Part shown: positions 12,414 through 25,199 of the stretch, piece after piece
How the letters are laid out: each line of letters begins with the position of its first letter
Position numbering within the stretch: the stretch's first letter is position 1
DNA from: Ancylostoma caninum
Lineage: Eukaryota; Nematoda; Chromadorea; Rhabditida; Ancylostomatidae
Reading direction: 5' to 3'
DNA length: 64,000 nucleotides
Assembly: GCA_037903475.1 (NCBI GenBank)
Contig: JBAJFG010000234.1
Coordinates: 496,001-560,000 of the forward strand
Notes under the pieces: model-generated
The model's database searches: none
Seen by the model: the letters and a program-made list of their open reading frames with translations, nothing else
What the model was told of the DNA's origin: nothing
Program-made: the position numbers and the translations under genes

Positions 12414-12989
12414 ATAGCAGAAAGAAAATTTGTATGGTCAATATCTTTGGTCATCTATTTGTGTGATTTTTAAGGAGATTGGTCGAACGTGAGCATGAGA
12501 GCGTAGTCGCTACAGAAAATGGTTTTCCTAGGGGTTGTGCAGCATCACGATCGAAGTAGTACTTGTGAAATAGACGCATACGGATTTGTAATTATTTTTA
12601 AAGGGCGCACTGTAGAATCTGTAGAAGTTCCACAACCGAATAGAAAAAATATTCTATATATGTAGAGAAGTGAATGTAAGGACACATGCTTGAAGGTACT
12701 ATTGCCGCGCGTTCTTTTAATTGAGGGTGTACATACCGCGTTGAACGGCCCTCATGAAAAAATTCCTCGCAAATGGATGCGTGCGGCTGATGTGCGACTG
12801 ACGCACGCAGGTAATATCAATTGCCCCATACGCAGATTAGCGATATCGACATGGAGTGAGGATACGCGTTGAGAAGTCGACAGAGCTAATCCAATCTACA
12901 AGCCGATACCTAACCGTGTCAATACAAGGTTTTAGAAATTATTTTCAATGATAAATGAAAATTCTACCCTTATGTCTCAGAGCGAAAGG

Positions 12990-13130
12990 GACGGCAATCA
13001 CGGATGAGCGGAATTCCGACTTCCGACTTCCGAAAGTTCCGATATCCCGGCGTTTTTGGACTTCTGACTTCCGAGTTCCGACTTCCGAAAAATCGCGAAA
13101 AAAAGCCGGAAGTTTTCGGAAGTTTTGGAG
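12990..13130. repeat. Degenerate TTCCGACTTCCGA tandem repeat
   Basis: Several imperfect copies of the 7-bp unit ACTTCCG occur between 13010 and 13090, followed by the complementary form (GGAAGTTTTCGGAAGTTTT, 13108-13126), so the stretch can also fold back on itself. No gene overlaps it convincingly. Confidence 0.5.
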
Positions 13131-13159
13131 GGTGACCAGGCTGGATTTTGTCATATGAG

Positions 13160-13731
13160 TTTCGTGGAGTTTCTTAAGGTATCCGACACCGTCTATCCTA
13201 CTCGGCAGTAAAGCACATACCAGAAGTGGCGCTTTCTGTCCGTCTTTTGTTTTCTTGCATGCATTGTCGTCATCCTTAGTACACCACGAACATAGGAAGA
13301 CAACAACATCTAGCCGGAACGTTCACGTTTTTCTCCCAAAGAATGGAATTCTGGAAGTTGCGTTGCGCTGGCTGCGGTTTTCCTGTTTATGTCGTACCAA
13401 ATATGTTCACTAAGTTTAGTGCTATATATCAAGATGTGAAGGAAATCACAGTGTTGGAGAGTGGTTATCTGGATAAGAGAATGCTGCTGAACATGGGGTA
13501 CATGGTGAAAAAGGCAATTAGAACTTCGAAACCATCACTCTGACTCAGTAGACGCGTAAACTGACATTGGCAATTGATACGAGTTGTTATGCAAATTACG
13601 GGAATAGACTATGTAATAAGAAAATAGCAAATGGAATAGGTATTTTAGCATATAATTTATTTCAGGTATACTTTAGGTACCCAACTATCAATTCTATGCA
13701 AATCCACCGCAAATGCTCATGCGTAGGATTC
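13160..13731. other. Non-coding stretch with one short open frame
   Basis: A 66-codon plus-strand frame at 13343-13543 is the only notable open frame; it lacks a recognisable domain and splice context. Otherwise AT-rich intergenic sequence. Confidence 0.35.
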
Positions 13732-13916
13732 TAGAGGGAGCGTCAATCGCGACTGCACCCCTGGGGGACTAGCGCCATATCACTGGTTAACACATGTTGA
13801 TATGCGTTAACCATTATAAGATCAACGTTTGAACTGACATGTATCGACGTGAGTTAACGAGTGATGTGGCGCTGCTGCGAACGCGAGGGGTGCAATAACG
13901 ATTGACGTTCCCTGTA
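13732..13916. mobile_element. Palindromic MITE (185 bp)
   Basis: The left half TAGAGGGAGCGTCAATCG... pairs over about 80 bp with the reverse complement of the right half, which ends ...ATTGACGTTCCCTGTA at 13916. Both halves contain CTGCACCCCT and the GTTAAC core near the centre. The ends are TA-like, as expected for a Tc1/mariner-type target. No coding capacity. Confidence 0.7.
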
Positions 13917-15113
13917 TAATCCCTTCTAACTAGTTAGTACTTCGCCGCACAAATTCCAATATATTCTTGCAAAATGCAATAAATCGACGGTATCACTCGT
14001 AAAAATTTAGGATGAAAATCGAATATATCCGTGCCGTCAAAAGAGCAAGCTCCAAAACAAAAACTACCGGGCAAGCCAGAGCGGACCACAAACGACCAAA
14101 GCAAACAGTGATGACTTCCACTCCAAAGTTAAGAAACCAACCAAATTTTCCCTCATGGAAAGGGTTGACAAGGGTGCGGTAAGCACCAGATGGACATACC
14201 ACATATGTATCTGGTGTTTTCAGTGTAGCAAAGGTTTACGAAGTAAATCCTCTTAAATTTGTTGGAAAAACAGGTCGCATACTCTCTGTTTACTCTCGGA
14301 ATGAACTGCGAACTATGAAAAAGCATGCGTTTACGGAGATGCAACCTTAGCAGGCAATATTAAGGATGAATGTTCTGATACCGGCTGACAACGTGAGGGC
14401 GCCACCCGTTCTCGGTATGTTTTCGAGATTCTCTCATGAAAGGAATCTCCAGGATTTCCTGATCACAACTGTGCACGTCGTTCCGTGCCAAAAAACCCGT
14501 TTTCGACCTCTACATTTTGGGCGGAGCCAGAGCGGGACTACGAAGTTTCCGCACCATGCACTCCATTACTGGTCAGCACACTGAGTGAATCTCCTATCTT
14601 GTAGGGAGTATATGATGAGGAACTCTCACAAGGAGTACGAATTTCCTCAAAAGGTGCGCTCCCGAGAGGGGATTATTCGGAAACCCCATCCAGCATAATA
14701 GAGGATTATGGTTGATTGGCCTTTTTGGCGCTATTCCTTTTGCTCATTCCCGAGTCTCTCGAAAATCGCAGAAACACGATTTTTTCTTCAAAAGACAACA
14801 TTCATTATGTGAAGAAATATTGGGAAACCGTCCAGTTCTGCTACGGAAATCACGTTTTTTTGTGGGAGATCATGTTGGCATAGAATTGGTATGTGGAATA
14901 CACTTTCTCAGTTTCAGGCAAGATTTGGGAAGATTTTGCGAAAAATAATTCTTGCAGCATTTGCAGTGCATTTGCGATGCCGAATAAATTCCCTAATACT
15001 TCTTTTTCCAGAATGAAACTATAAGGAATATGTGAGAGGAGTATTTTTGACGTATCCTCTATGTTAGAATAAGAAATCTCACATCGTTTCAGTGGTTCAG
15101 CTTCAGAAAACAC
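13917..15113. other. Stretch without a resolved gene
   Basis: Open frames on both strands are short and lack domains. The region may contain 3' exons or the 3' UTR of the minus-strand gene whose exons start at 15114, but no phase-consistent exon was found. Confidence 0.4.
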
Positions 15114-15808
15114 CTCGTTGCTGTTCACTGATGAGATTGATCCCTTTGTGATGTTGGAGTAACGCCGTTTCGTCTGCAAATACAAACTTCAGTCTCTCCG
15201 ACTGACCATGAAATTAAGTGAGCATTGTCTACTCACCTCTTCCTTTGCCGATTTCTTCTGGAATCGTGGAGGAGTGTGAACGGAGCTTTTCGGAGTTGCT
15301 TGAGAAGACGAAACTGGAGCACAGGGAGCATCGGATGACGTCGTTGACCTCTCAGAAACAATTGTTATAGGACTTGGTGAACCTCTCAGTCTTTTCCATT
15401 TCTGTTTTTTTTTTCGTGAGATGAACTCAAAGGTCTCTGTTACTTTGGGTACCCAGATGGAACATAAAATGAGAAAAAAATTAATTATAATAGCATGATT
15501 GGTAGGTGTTCCGAAAAATAATGATAAAAATAAACAATTGGAAATAAACTTATACAAAGTTTCATTTATTCTATAAAATATATTCAGAAATCTCCCTCCT
15601 GCGTCCGCCACTGCCTTGCAGATGTTCCAACATGAGTTTAGTGACAAACGTAGAGACTTCCTAACTTTCATGTCGTACTCTCACCTAAAAGATTATTGGG
15701 ACTTACAGTGGAGTATATTGAGCTTCTTTTGTTCTGATCACTGACAGAAAAATCGGAGCGGTTCAGCGAGTTGAGTGATTTCGACCTCCTCTTCTGGATT
15801 AGGAGAGT
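15114..15808 (-). CDS. Ser/Thr-rich basic exons, probably 3' part of the gene at 16.3-22.7 kb
   Basis: Three minus-strand exons are phase 0 to phase 0 with good splice sites: 15707-15808 (GTAAGT donor), 15237-15401 (GTGAGT donor) and 15114-15173. They encode a low-complexity basic, serine-rich protein (QKRRSKSLNSLNRSDFS, SPSPITIVSERSTTSSD, TPPRFQKKSAKEE, KRRYSNITKGSISS), typical of a disordered, phosphorylated tail. The exon upstream (16330-16498) also ends in phase 0, so a single gene is plausible. No stop codon was placed. Function unknown. Confidence 0.5.
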
Positions 15809-16329
15809 CTGAAATTTTCGATCTTCATGGGGGTGATCTCTTTCGAAATTTCCACAATAATAGGGAGCTGTTTGCCACCTTCCCAAATTCTGTGGAAATC
15901 TATAAGATCTTTCACTGATTTTCAACAATGCCAAGGAGAAGATCCAAAAACAGAAAATCTAGCCCTCTCCCCTGAGACTTCCTGATCGTCGACATCCGTC
16001 GAAAGTTCCCTCATTTCATGAGGTAAAGTCATTGGTAATCTATACCTACCTTTAGGAGGGCGGTAAAGTTTAGTATCAAAGATTACCATTTGATCCGCTC
16101 ATACCTCTTAGTAAACGTTTACCACCATTCTCACATTCTCAATGATGAAAGTCAACCCAGTGCATGAGTTGATGGTTACACGGGCTATTAATCACATGCA
16201 AGCAAGTGAAGGTGACCCATTGCAGGGCAAATGTTGAGAGACGAGTGATTGTGCGCGGGCGCAGAAGTGTAAACGCAGGAACATCTCTTCCAGAGCAACA
16301 AACGGGAAAAACGAAACGAAGAGCTGTAC

Positions 16330-19300
16330 CGTGAGCGGAGCGACGTCGATCTGGTAGAGGTGGGTTCGCTCGATGCAGTTCGACTGGTTGCAGTCGCCGT
16401 GCAGGTAGACCACGTGCTCGCCACACTTCTGCAGCGAGATGTTCCCGTTCGGGAAGTGGTGCGAGAGCATCAGATTCAGAGGATACCATGTGAGATTCCT
16501 GGAGAAATTCCTTTATGATTGGCTGGGTTGTGGGAAAAATACTATTACGCTTACGTTAGATTTAATAAGTAGAAATTCGGCCTTAGATTTCGGACGTTTT
16601 GATTTGCATAGATGAGGGCAAAGTCATCGAAGCATTGCACCGTTTTGCTCATGTATGCTTCCGGAGGATGCAGACCTTGAGTTCGTCGTATTTCGCATTT
16701 TCCGCATGATGTTCCTGGATCATAATGTTCTTGCATATGAAACTCGATAAAATCAAGAGGATGAAACATTGAACTTCGTTCAACAGTTCTAGGCTGATGG
16801 CACAGTAATTATTTCTAGAAGGAAACGAAGCGAGTACCAGAATGTGAGTTACAGGCCATTCATCAGGGAGTCGGTATGCCACTTATCGGAGACATGTGCT
16901 CCACGTACTCCCACATCATTTCCGGGACTCTTTCTAGCATGTTTAGCAGTTAAAAATCACTGCGACTAACAAGCTTGAACATGCATGACTTGACAAAGGC
17001 CTCTCTAACCTCTTTACGTAAAAATGCACCAATACCGACTCATTTCTGAACCACCTGTACCTTCTAATTGTTCAAATAAGTCCATATTTAGTTCACAATA
17101 CATACTACGAATTGACACTCTACATCAAAATTCGACAGTGTCCAAATCTCACTGCACTGAGGATGGGGTCTTCTGCATATACTTATCTTAACTCTGGTGA
17201 TTTCTGACCTTCCCGATTCATTGTGCTTGAAAACATTGCGGAGCATACCTGTGAGAGGAACAAGCAGGAACCTCGAGTAGTCATGACCATAGAAAAGGTA
17301 CAGATGATTCCGAGAAATAAATGGACTTGCGAAAGTTGCTGAAATTAAACCCTTCAAAATAGTGCAAATTCGAAATACCACTGTGTTAACCGAAATAACA
17401 GGAACTTCTCTGTTCACACTATATTAGGTACCAAATGCGTGAACAGTCTCCGAGAGTGGGCTTGCATAAAACCACCAGAATAAACCTTTTCGGACCAGAC
17501 TCGAAAAACCTGTGATTTTGTTCATTTGACGGACTTCGTTCGCCTGAAAACCTTCTTTAAATGCAAAATGGGAAGCGGAGAACCGGATACGTTCATGTGT
17601 AGGTCAACACTTAAGTTTGGTGGCGATACATTTGGCGAGAGGATATGTTTGACAATACATTTTCCGCGATGATGGATGAAAATTCTGTTTAGTAATACAA
17701 AAGGCGGAAGAATCTGTTGGCGAGACATTTTACGGGTTAGCGAGGTAAGATAGCGGTTGTGTGGAATAACACGTTTATTTCATTCATAGTTGGAGGATGA
17801 GCCATCGACGGTGTGGTCCCGGATGGCTTAGCTGGTAAGGCAGCGGACTCCGAGGATTGGTATCATGGCACGATCCCTAATGATAAGGAAGTTTTTGAGC
17901 GGTTGATAACCCTTTTGTTTGACGATACAATTGGCGTGGTTTGTGGGGATACAGTAGAAGAGATTTGCTTGGCAATACATTTGACGGACTTCGTTCGCCT
18001 GGGTAGTTGGCAAACCCGTCTCCAAGGTTGCCAAACGAACCTCTCCAAATGTATCATAGCATGTTCTTTACTGGCAGTTCTCACTTCTTCAAGTTTACAT
18101 ACTGTGTGTTAGATGTTCGGTGGCCTGCATGCGCACCGCTCCGTCTTCGTCCATATCCTTATCATTGTCTGCATATCATAGCCAAACATCACCTCTAGCT
18201 ATCGATGACCTGTGCGGCCTCCTAGAGATAACGATAGAGAACGAGGGTGAGCGGTGCGCATGCACGCCACCCCGGATCTAACAGACCATACAGTCTATTA
18301 GATCACAGAGGGCGCCCGATCCGACTTTGTCCGCAACTACGACCTCATCATTTTTCGGCTAACCGATCTATTTTTGTACTTTTTTGATTTGCATATGGTG
18401 TGACTCCTTCCATTCTTATGTCTCCCTGCTGCCATTCGCTAAAATATCCTTCCAGACGCATTCTGCGGGCAGAGTCGTAATTGCAGACAAAGTCGGATCA
18501 GGCGCCCTCTGTGAGCCAGGCCCCAGCGGAGCTTGTCGGTGGGCAAGCTGGGCTTCGTAAAAGGGTCGAAAAGCAAAAGGGGCTTCGTACGGGTTCGGGG
18601 CCGAGCCCCAGAAAAAACTTTGAGGTGTTCGTTGGTCCAAAGAAAAGAAATGCGTTGATAAAGGCGATGAAAGACGAAAAAGGCTCGCAAAAGAACTGCT
18701 CGTAGCTTTAGCAGAGCAATTGCGGCGATCGATGTTGAAAAGTTCGATTGGAGCAGATCATGTACAGGTTCCCATCCGGAGGACTTAAACGACTCTTGCG
18801 CCGCGGAATCTGCATGGATTGAGCTGGAATCTTCACTGAGATAATAAGGGAACACTAGAAGATTTTGGGAGAGACAATCTAAACTTATGTGAACTAGAAA
18901 AGTATACGCTCACATTCTGAGTCTGAGTGATTGCAAGGCTCTCCCGTTAACTCGAGGCTTAACCGATTGACACCAAATTTGGGGTGAAGAAGCGTCATAG
19001 CACTCAAAATAAATGTATGCTATCAGATCCCAAAACTTATGTGAATCCAGGAATTGTATGCTCGGTAAAGGGGCCAGCCTGTTTCAGACAGGCTGGGGTA
19101 CAAACTGAGTTTGTCGGGGGCATAATTTCCCTTTTCAAACACATAAGTTTCCAACCTCCTACCATGCTCCCTATACTTGTAGGTACGTGCTATCATACGC
19201 CTCACATACTATCACTTATCATCTCCTACCTTGTGAGTATTTGCCCTTCTCCGCTCGCTCCAAGGCACTATCGCAAGCCGTTTAGCCGCGCTCCAAAGCG

Positions 19301-22300
19301 GAACGCCAATCGATCCTGCGCGGGAACTAAAATCATTTGAAAGCCCCTTTGAAAGCCTCGGTCCTTTTTTTTCTACGAAGGCCACTGTCATTAGTTTGGT
19401 CTCTACCTTTTCCCAGAGTTTTTATTCCTTTATTCTCGATTAGTTTGTTGTTCTGTTCGGCTTTTGGCGACCAATGTCGACCTTATCGTTTCCTGATTCC
19501 GTCAGTATAATTTCTGCCGCAGTGTGGAATGGTCCATTCATTGATTGCTCTTGGTAAAGAATTATAGTTATGTTTTGTCGGTTTACACTGGTTATTGTAG
19601 TTATGTTTTGTGGTTTCACAATGGGTTATCGTCCTTTAATTGCTACTAATTGCTTTAATTGCAATCACGGAGAATGCTTGTAGAATTGCTATCATTGGAT
19701 GCGGTCATTCCCTTCTATCTATTGTTATTTTCAGAGGGGGGCTTCGCAAAATCTGCATTTTTCAAAGGGGGCTTCGTTTTGGCTACGACGCTAATGCAGG
19801 CTCGTGCCGGGGCCTGCTGTGAGCTAACAGACCATACTTATTCGCCTATTTTCTGCATCATTTCATGAGCTGCTTCCACTATTCGAAAAACGGTAAGGTT
19901 GGTTGCGTTTTCATTCGTTGTGTTATCGAAACCGGGCATCACAAGAGGACGACTGTACTTATACGAGTTTCATGACAATAATATCATAAACAACTGCGGC
20001 GAGGGAAGCGAAAGGGTGGAATTAGATATTCTGCTTTTTCGGGAGGGGGAAGGGGTGCTAAACAGAACCCCACATTGGAATTGTCCCAAACTCCACAACA
20101 GGTTTTGGAATGTTTCTTGAATTAAATACAATATGTGCACTTGTAATTCACCTGTCCAGATGAGAGGGAAATCTGAGAATGAATCAAAAAGAGTAAGCCA
20201 AGTAGCTGAGTTTTGCACTTTCAAACCCCTCTTAAACCCCATTAGGGTATCTGCTGAAGCTGGACTTTCGAGTCGTACATATGTATAAGCCGAAGGGCTT
20301 TGTAAAGTTGGCATCTTGTTTCAAACTCAGGTCAAAGTACTGCAACAATAGTAACTGCTCAACTGCCAGCAAATCTCCAGAGTTACACCATTAGACCCCA
20401 ACATGGGGTCTAAATGGAACAATCGCTGAAAGTCCGTCCCTGCTACACGCGATCAACACCCGCTCATACGCGCACATGCATCAAACGACTAATCGGCTTA
20501 TTACCATCGAAACTCTCCCTGCTCTGCAGCGAGATGGTGTACTTGTCGCCGACAGAGGTGGCGAGGAAATTCGACGCATGAAACAGCTCGATGACGTTCC
20601 CTGACGACTGCCATCTGATGGGATGCGACAGCAGCACGACGCCGGCCTCATCGCGGATCAACACCACAGATTTGCCCTTGCTGGAATTTCCGCAAGAATT
20701 GCGAGTTTTCTATGGACAAAGTGCAGCGTAGCCGTAAAAAGAGTGAATCACATAGGCGACACACGTACGCCGATACGATGTTTGTTCGGTGCACTGCTCC
20801 AGTGACATTGACGACGCGGGCCGAGCTGTCGATCGAGCACTCGCAGATGAAGAATTCGCCGCTGACGACGCGCTGCAGGCAGATCAGCAGCGTGCCGCGC
20901 TGGCAGAATGCCAGGTCGTACACCTATAATTATTAGATCTGCTTTCGACTATGTACGCCATATTGAATGTTACCACTACTTGAAAAAAAACTGCTACTGT
21001 TCACCTTAGTTGCAGTAGCCTGGATTCTACTTATATTGACTTGGCTTTGTAGATTTATACAATACGTACGAAATATTCCAACCCCGTATAAGCAGAATTG
21101 AATAAATAATCTGAACACAACGTCATGTAACCAAAAATATAATTACCTGCAGAAAGGTTCGCCCTCGCAGATAAATTCTGCGCGGTATCCTGTTCTTGTA
21201 TTAGAGGTGGACTACTAATGATCACGTTTGCTACAACAGTAAGCTCCCTGCCAACGTCCTTCTTCGCACAAAAAGCGGGTTTGTTTTTTGGAACTTTCTG
21301 GAAAATATTTCCCACCATATCCCCTAGCCTGCTAAAAAATAGTGGTGGACGAGTTTCTGAAAGATTCAGCTTACTAATTTGTCGTTCCTGAATTCGTACG
21401 CATTGTTGTCGTTGCATATGTTGCTCATCATGGCTTTCACAGGTTTTATGTTCCGTGTTGTGCTCATGTTTTTCTTTTTCGTTGTAACACGTCATTTACC
21501 GTGGTGTTCCCACGTGCAAAAAAAGTGTGCAGAGTGTTGCAGAACTGTTTAACCATCCGGATAGATGAAAATCATACTCAGAAGCCAAAAACAAATTGTC
21601 GGCCCACCTTTGCCCAGAAACAACTTGCAAACAAGCTTTAAACTGCAAATCGTTGCCGACAAGTTTGACGTCATCATGCTACCCAACAACAAGTTGTCGA
21701 CAAGCTTTTTTTCCTGACAATTTGTCGACAACGAAGAGAAAAAACAGGTTGTCGACCAGCTTTCCCAGAAACAACTTGTCAGCAAGCTTTTAGCTGAACA
21801 AGTTGTCGGCAACCTCTATTCGAACAACCTGTCGACGAAAGAGACTCAATTTCTCATACCACAAGTTCAGTGGTTACCACAGCACAATTTTAGGAAAGCG
21901 TTTGCTGTCTGGGAGACATCTCCGCCATTCTCCACCACAAGGCTTACTATGGGCAATTTTGTACAGCTGACAGACTGTTAGTGAAGAAGAGGCGAGAACA
22001 TGTTCTCGACATGTTTATACGGCCAGCAAATTGTCGGCAAGGATGGTGAAAACAAGTTGTCGACAAGCTTTTGGCGGACAACTTTTCGGCAAATAAGTGT
22101 GAAAACAAGTTGTCCACAAGCTTTTTCAGATGCAATCAGAAACTTGCTCGTCAAATGCATGTCGACAAGTTGTTTTTTGAGGTTCTGAGTAATGATATAA
22201 TTATTTCCAGACAATGTGAGTGCAAAATTCCCCCCTCCCCCCTTATAATCAGCAACCGAGGTTTGGAAGATAGAATCGGCCGTTGTTGAGTGATAGCGTA

Positions 22301-22744
22301 CACCGTGTTTGGGCATGAGTCACAACGCAGCAAATAGCATGTGAACGGAAGCTGTAGTTTACTATCTACTACGCATACGATCTATGCATGAACCGACCTG
22401 GCAGTCCTGGTACAGCGGATCCATCCGTGAAAGACGGAGCGTGTACGACGACATTTCGTTAACATCACAGTAGTAGAGTTGGTTTGCTGACTTCCTTAAA
22501 TAGCACACATTAGTCTATGCTCACAGCCCTAAGGCAGAGAACAGCAGAGAGCTCTGCTAACTCTACTATATGCCTTACTTGAAGATAATTTGCCCATTCG
22601 GCCCAGCTGCTATGGATTTTCCGGGCGAATCCACGCCAGTCACAGATAAACAGTCCCGCAATGTGTGTGGATCCATTTTTGGTGAAGGGACGCAGAGTCA
22701 CATAGGTGGCAAAACCCAGCGCACAGAAGCTGACACGAACAGGG
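16330..22744 (-). CDS. Unidentified conserved-looking protein (multi-exon)
   Basis: Minus-strand exons 22579-22744, 22398-22490, 20763-20923, 20505-20680 and 16330-16498 have consistent phases, except that at least one further exon is needed between 20505 and 16498. Predicted segments include STHIAGLFICDWRGFARKI, MSSYTLRLSRMDPLYQDC, VYDLAFCQRGTLLICLQR, VVLIRDEAGVVLLSHPIRW and GEHVVYLHGDCNQSNCIE. The alternating short hydrophobic strands are reminiscent of a beta-propeller scaffold, but I recognise no specific family. The exons are clearly more GC-rich than their introns, which supports coding. No start or stop was placed. The long introns are full of repeats and a tRNA-like relic. Confidence 0.55.
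17523..18003. repeat. Direct repeat of 24 bp about 457 bp apart, with related modules between
   Basis: CATTTGACGGACTTCGTTCG... occurs identically at about 17523 and 17980. Between them, related phrases such as GGCGATACATTTGGCG and GACGATACAATTGGCG recur, suggesting a degenerate array or duplicated insertion. It lies in an intron of the minus-strand gene. Confidence 0.5.
17817..17881 (+). pseudogene. tRNA-Arg(CCG)-like relic
   Basis: The 5' half resembles a tRNA: TCCCGGA acceptor-like strand, box A TGGCTTAGCTGG from 17824, and an anticodon-loop-like ACTCCGAGG with CCG at the anticodon position. The box B region (GGCACGATCCC) is degenerate and no 3' acceptor strand pairs with the 5' end. This is a decayed tRNA or tRNA-derived SINE, not a functional gene. 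Confidence 0.4.
18101..18516. mobile_element. Two adjacent fold-back inverted repeats
   Basis: 18101-18165 pairs with 18220-18297 (shared core GCATGCGCACCGCTC), and 18302-18344 pairs with 18473-18516 (shared core GACAAAGTCGGATC and GGCGCCCTCTGTGA) over about 43 bp. Both are short-arm palindromic structures typical of MITEs. They sit side by side, so one may have inserted next to or into the other. No coding potential is convincing. Confidence 0.6.
21593..22175. repeat. Degenerate array of AACAAGTTGTCGACAAGCTT units
   Basis: Two blocks (21593-21835 and 22018-22175) contain about ten variants of a ~20-bp unit built on the perfect palindrome TTGTCGACAA, spaced roughly 20-45 bp and in both orientations. 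Long open frames over it are by-products of the repeat. It lies in an intron of the minus-strand gene; a binding-site array or satellite remnant are both possible. Confidence 0.6.
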
Positions 22745-22899
22745 CTGCAATCTTTCGAGTGATTCGTTGCTGTACGAGCACAGGATTATCGAAATCGAGT
22801 GACAGCATGAACGCGCACGGCGATTACATCGGTGTGTGGCTCTTGCCCGTGTAGCGTTGTAGTACGGAGTAAGCAGATTATTCATCTACACAAGGTTTA

Positions 22900-24560
22900 A
22901 AAGGTCTGTCGACGTTGAGGGCGATGCGAATTAATTTGTAAAGCTAGTTCGCGATTCAGCGAACTCGTAAGTGCAGGGAACGAGAGTGCACTCCCACTGC
23001 AGACGCAAATCCCTTGCATCCACAGCAATGCTTTGCTGACTAGCTCTCCCATTCGAACCGAGATTTCCCCTCTTTCTTACAGAACTTTCTGGTTACTCTC
23101 CATGTATCCAGTACATGGAGAGTTTGCAAAAGATAACTCGTGTGATATTTTAAAGGATATCTTGGAATCGTTGAGGACGCCTAAACCACACCGACCACCA
23201 TCTTCGAACGCGCCTTTTCAATTAACCATTTGCCTTATTGCCCAAATTGACGCTGTTATGCGCTTTTCCTCTGCTGCACGCTCTTGACCAAACTCAAACT
23301 TCAATTCTGAAAGAGCATTGGGTACGCTGATCATACAAACCAATGGGGAAGCCCTTCCCCTCTCTCGAGCGCCGATTTTCCGAAATTACTTTATAGAATA
23401 AATACAGAACCTGTACAATTTATTTTTCAAAACTCGTTTTTATTATCACTTTTAGATGGTTGTTATCATTTTTTGTATTCAAATTAATATTTTCATCAAT
23501 TTTACTTTCTGTCCGGCCCTCCAAAGCGGCGGATACCCCGATTTTTCCCCTAGCTCCATCTCCCGTGCACTTTTTGTGTCCGCCACTGACAAATACATAT
23601 ACATACATATACGTTACATTATGTATTTCTATGAAAAAAGTTCCAGCTTTGGAGGCCCAGTCGCCGCGCCACGTCATCAGCGTCTCGGCGCTCTGATGAT
23701 CTGCGCATACTCACACTCCGACGATATCAACGTTCTCATTTTCGCGAGATACCGTGAGCAGGGCGACGGCAGGTTTCGATCATTGGAGTCTGCTATCTGT
23801 TTGTGGAGATTCTGGATCCAATTATCGCCTTTCTCAACAAAGATGGGTGAGTCATTTAGTTACTCGATGAATTAGGCCTGATCGTTTTCTGATTCTTTTT
23901 TTTTAGTTACAAATTTGCATTAGTTTCTAAGCCCACCTAGTTCTTGCGGCCCATGTTATTTTCTTTACTGACGCACAACTACCATCTTTATTTTTTAAAT
24001 TTCATTTTTCCTTTTTTTCCTTTGTACGAGATCTTCTGAATCTCAACTTCAACATAAAACTTGCTATAGTTTTTGAAACAATGGGAGAAAAAATGAAATA
24101 CATATATTAGTTGACAATGAGTATGGAGAAACTTCGAAGAGAGAAAACTCCACTAACTGCTTCAGCATTCAGTGAGTGTACTAGGAACGAAAACTGGATG
24201 AAGCAAACAATGTGTTCAACATTACGACATGCAATGATGGTTCAGCTCTGCACGGCGGCTCCTGTTAACTTAGAGCCTGCACGAGCGTTTACTCAAGTGA
24301 AAAAGATCAAAAATAAATCAGGCATTCCCGTGCAGAACTCTAGTAGTTATCTGAGGAATTCGTTGAAAGTTCGTCAGAAACTAGAATCATACCAGGACCT
24401 GCTCGGATGTTTCACTAACGCAACTATTTTACAGTGATGAAGACAATTGCTACTGCCGATAAGTTTACTAGTGTCCATACTTTTGGCGATCAGCATGTCA
24501 AGGAGCCCCGAGTCTTTCACCAGCACGTAAGCGAAAAAGTCAGTAACGTTGGTGAGATGA
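22900..24560. other. Gene-poor stretch with possible isolated exons
   Basis: One candidate is a plus-strand stretch ending at a strong GTGAGT donor near 23848, reading ...EILDPIIAFLNKD. Another is a minus-strand stretch near 24450-24530. A third is a 108-codon plus frame at 24111-24437. None could be joined into a gene model and no domain is recognised. Confidence 0.25.
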
Positions 24561-24569
24561 TAATTTTAT

Positions 24570-25170
24570 AGAAAAACCGTCATATTCGTGTTTAGCTGTT
24601 TAGCGCGCTCGAATGCCGTAGTAAGCAGGCTATTCCTGTCTCTACGCAGAATCCAGAAAAGAATAGAAAAACAGTCACAGAATCCACAAAATGATTGCCA
24701 CATTCGTGCTCACCGTATTGAAAACCCTCAGTCGATCTGTTCTTCACCGACCTACCGACAAAAATTTCAAAAATCGATAAAGTCAATACATCGATAGTTT
24801 CGTGCAAAATCTTCGTCATATTCGTATTCGGCGCATTGCTACACCACAGTAGACACGTCATCACTGACCCACAAACGAAAATATCAGAAAATCATTAAAA
24901 TTGTTAATTCAATAAATGGATTTTCAAGTCCAAAGCGCATGTCAGATTGTTCAGCATATGGTAAAACCCTACCAGACATGTCTTCGGTGACACCTTGGCA
25001 AAAATGGAGAAAATCGATAAAGTCAATAAATCGATGTCTTCGTGCCGAACTTTTGTCATTTTCGGGTTCGGCATATTAGAAAACTTCAGTACACATGTCC
25101 TCACCGAACTAAGGGCAGATATAAAGGAAGAATGAAAGAAATCAATATAATCGATAGATCGATCGATAGT
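24570..25170. repeat. Tandem repeat of about 120 bp, 4-5 degenerate copies
   Basis: Blocks combining a CGTCATATTCGTGTT-like phrase, a 'cagtacacatgtcctcaccga'-like phrase and AATCGATAAAGTCAAT recur near 24590, 24705, 24825, 24945 and 25055. Several CGATAG/ATCGAT motifs fall at matching places in the units. The array is degenerate, so it is old. No gene overlaps it. Confidence 0.6.
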
Positions 25171-25199
25171 TTGTGGGCAGAATTAGTCTAAGTAGATAC

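Noticed and set aside
18416..18855. 138-codon minus-strand frame and overlapping 74-codon plus-strand frame
   Set aside because: Both cover the inverted repeats at 18.3-18.5 kb, and neither has splice context or a domain.
21055..21495. 146-codon minus-strand frame (KEKHEHNTEHKTCESHDEQ…)
   Set aside because: It lies in an intron of the minus-strand gene, lacks a recognisable domain, and does not join neighbouring exons in phase.
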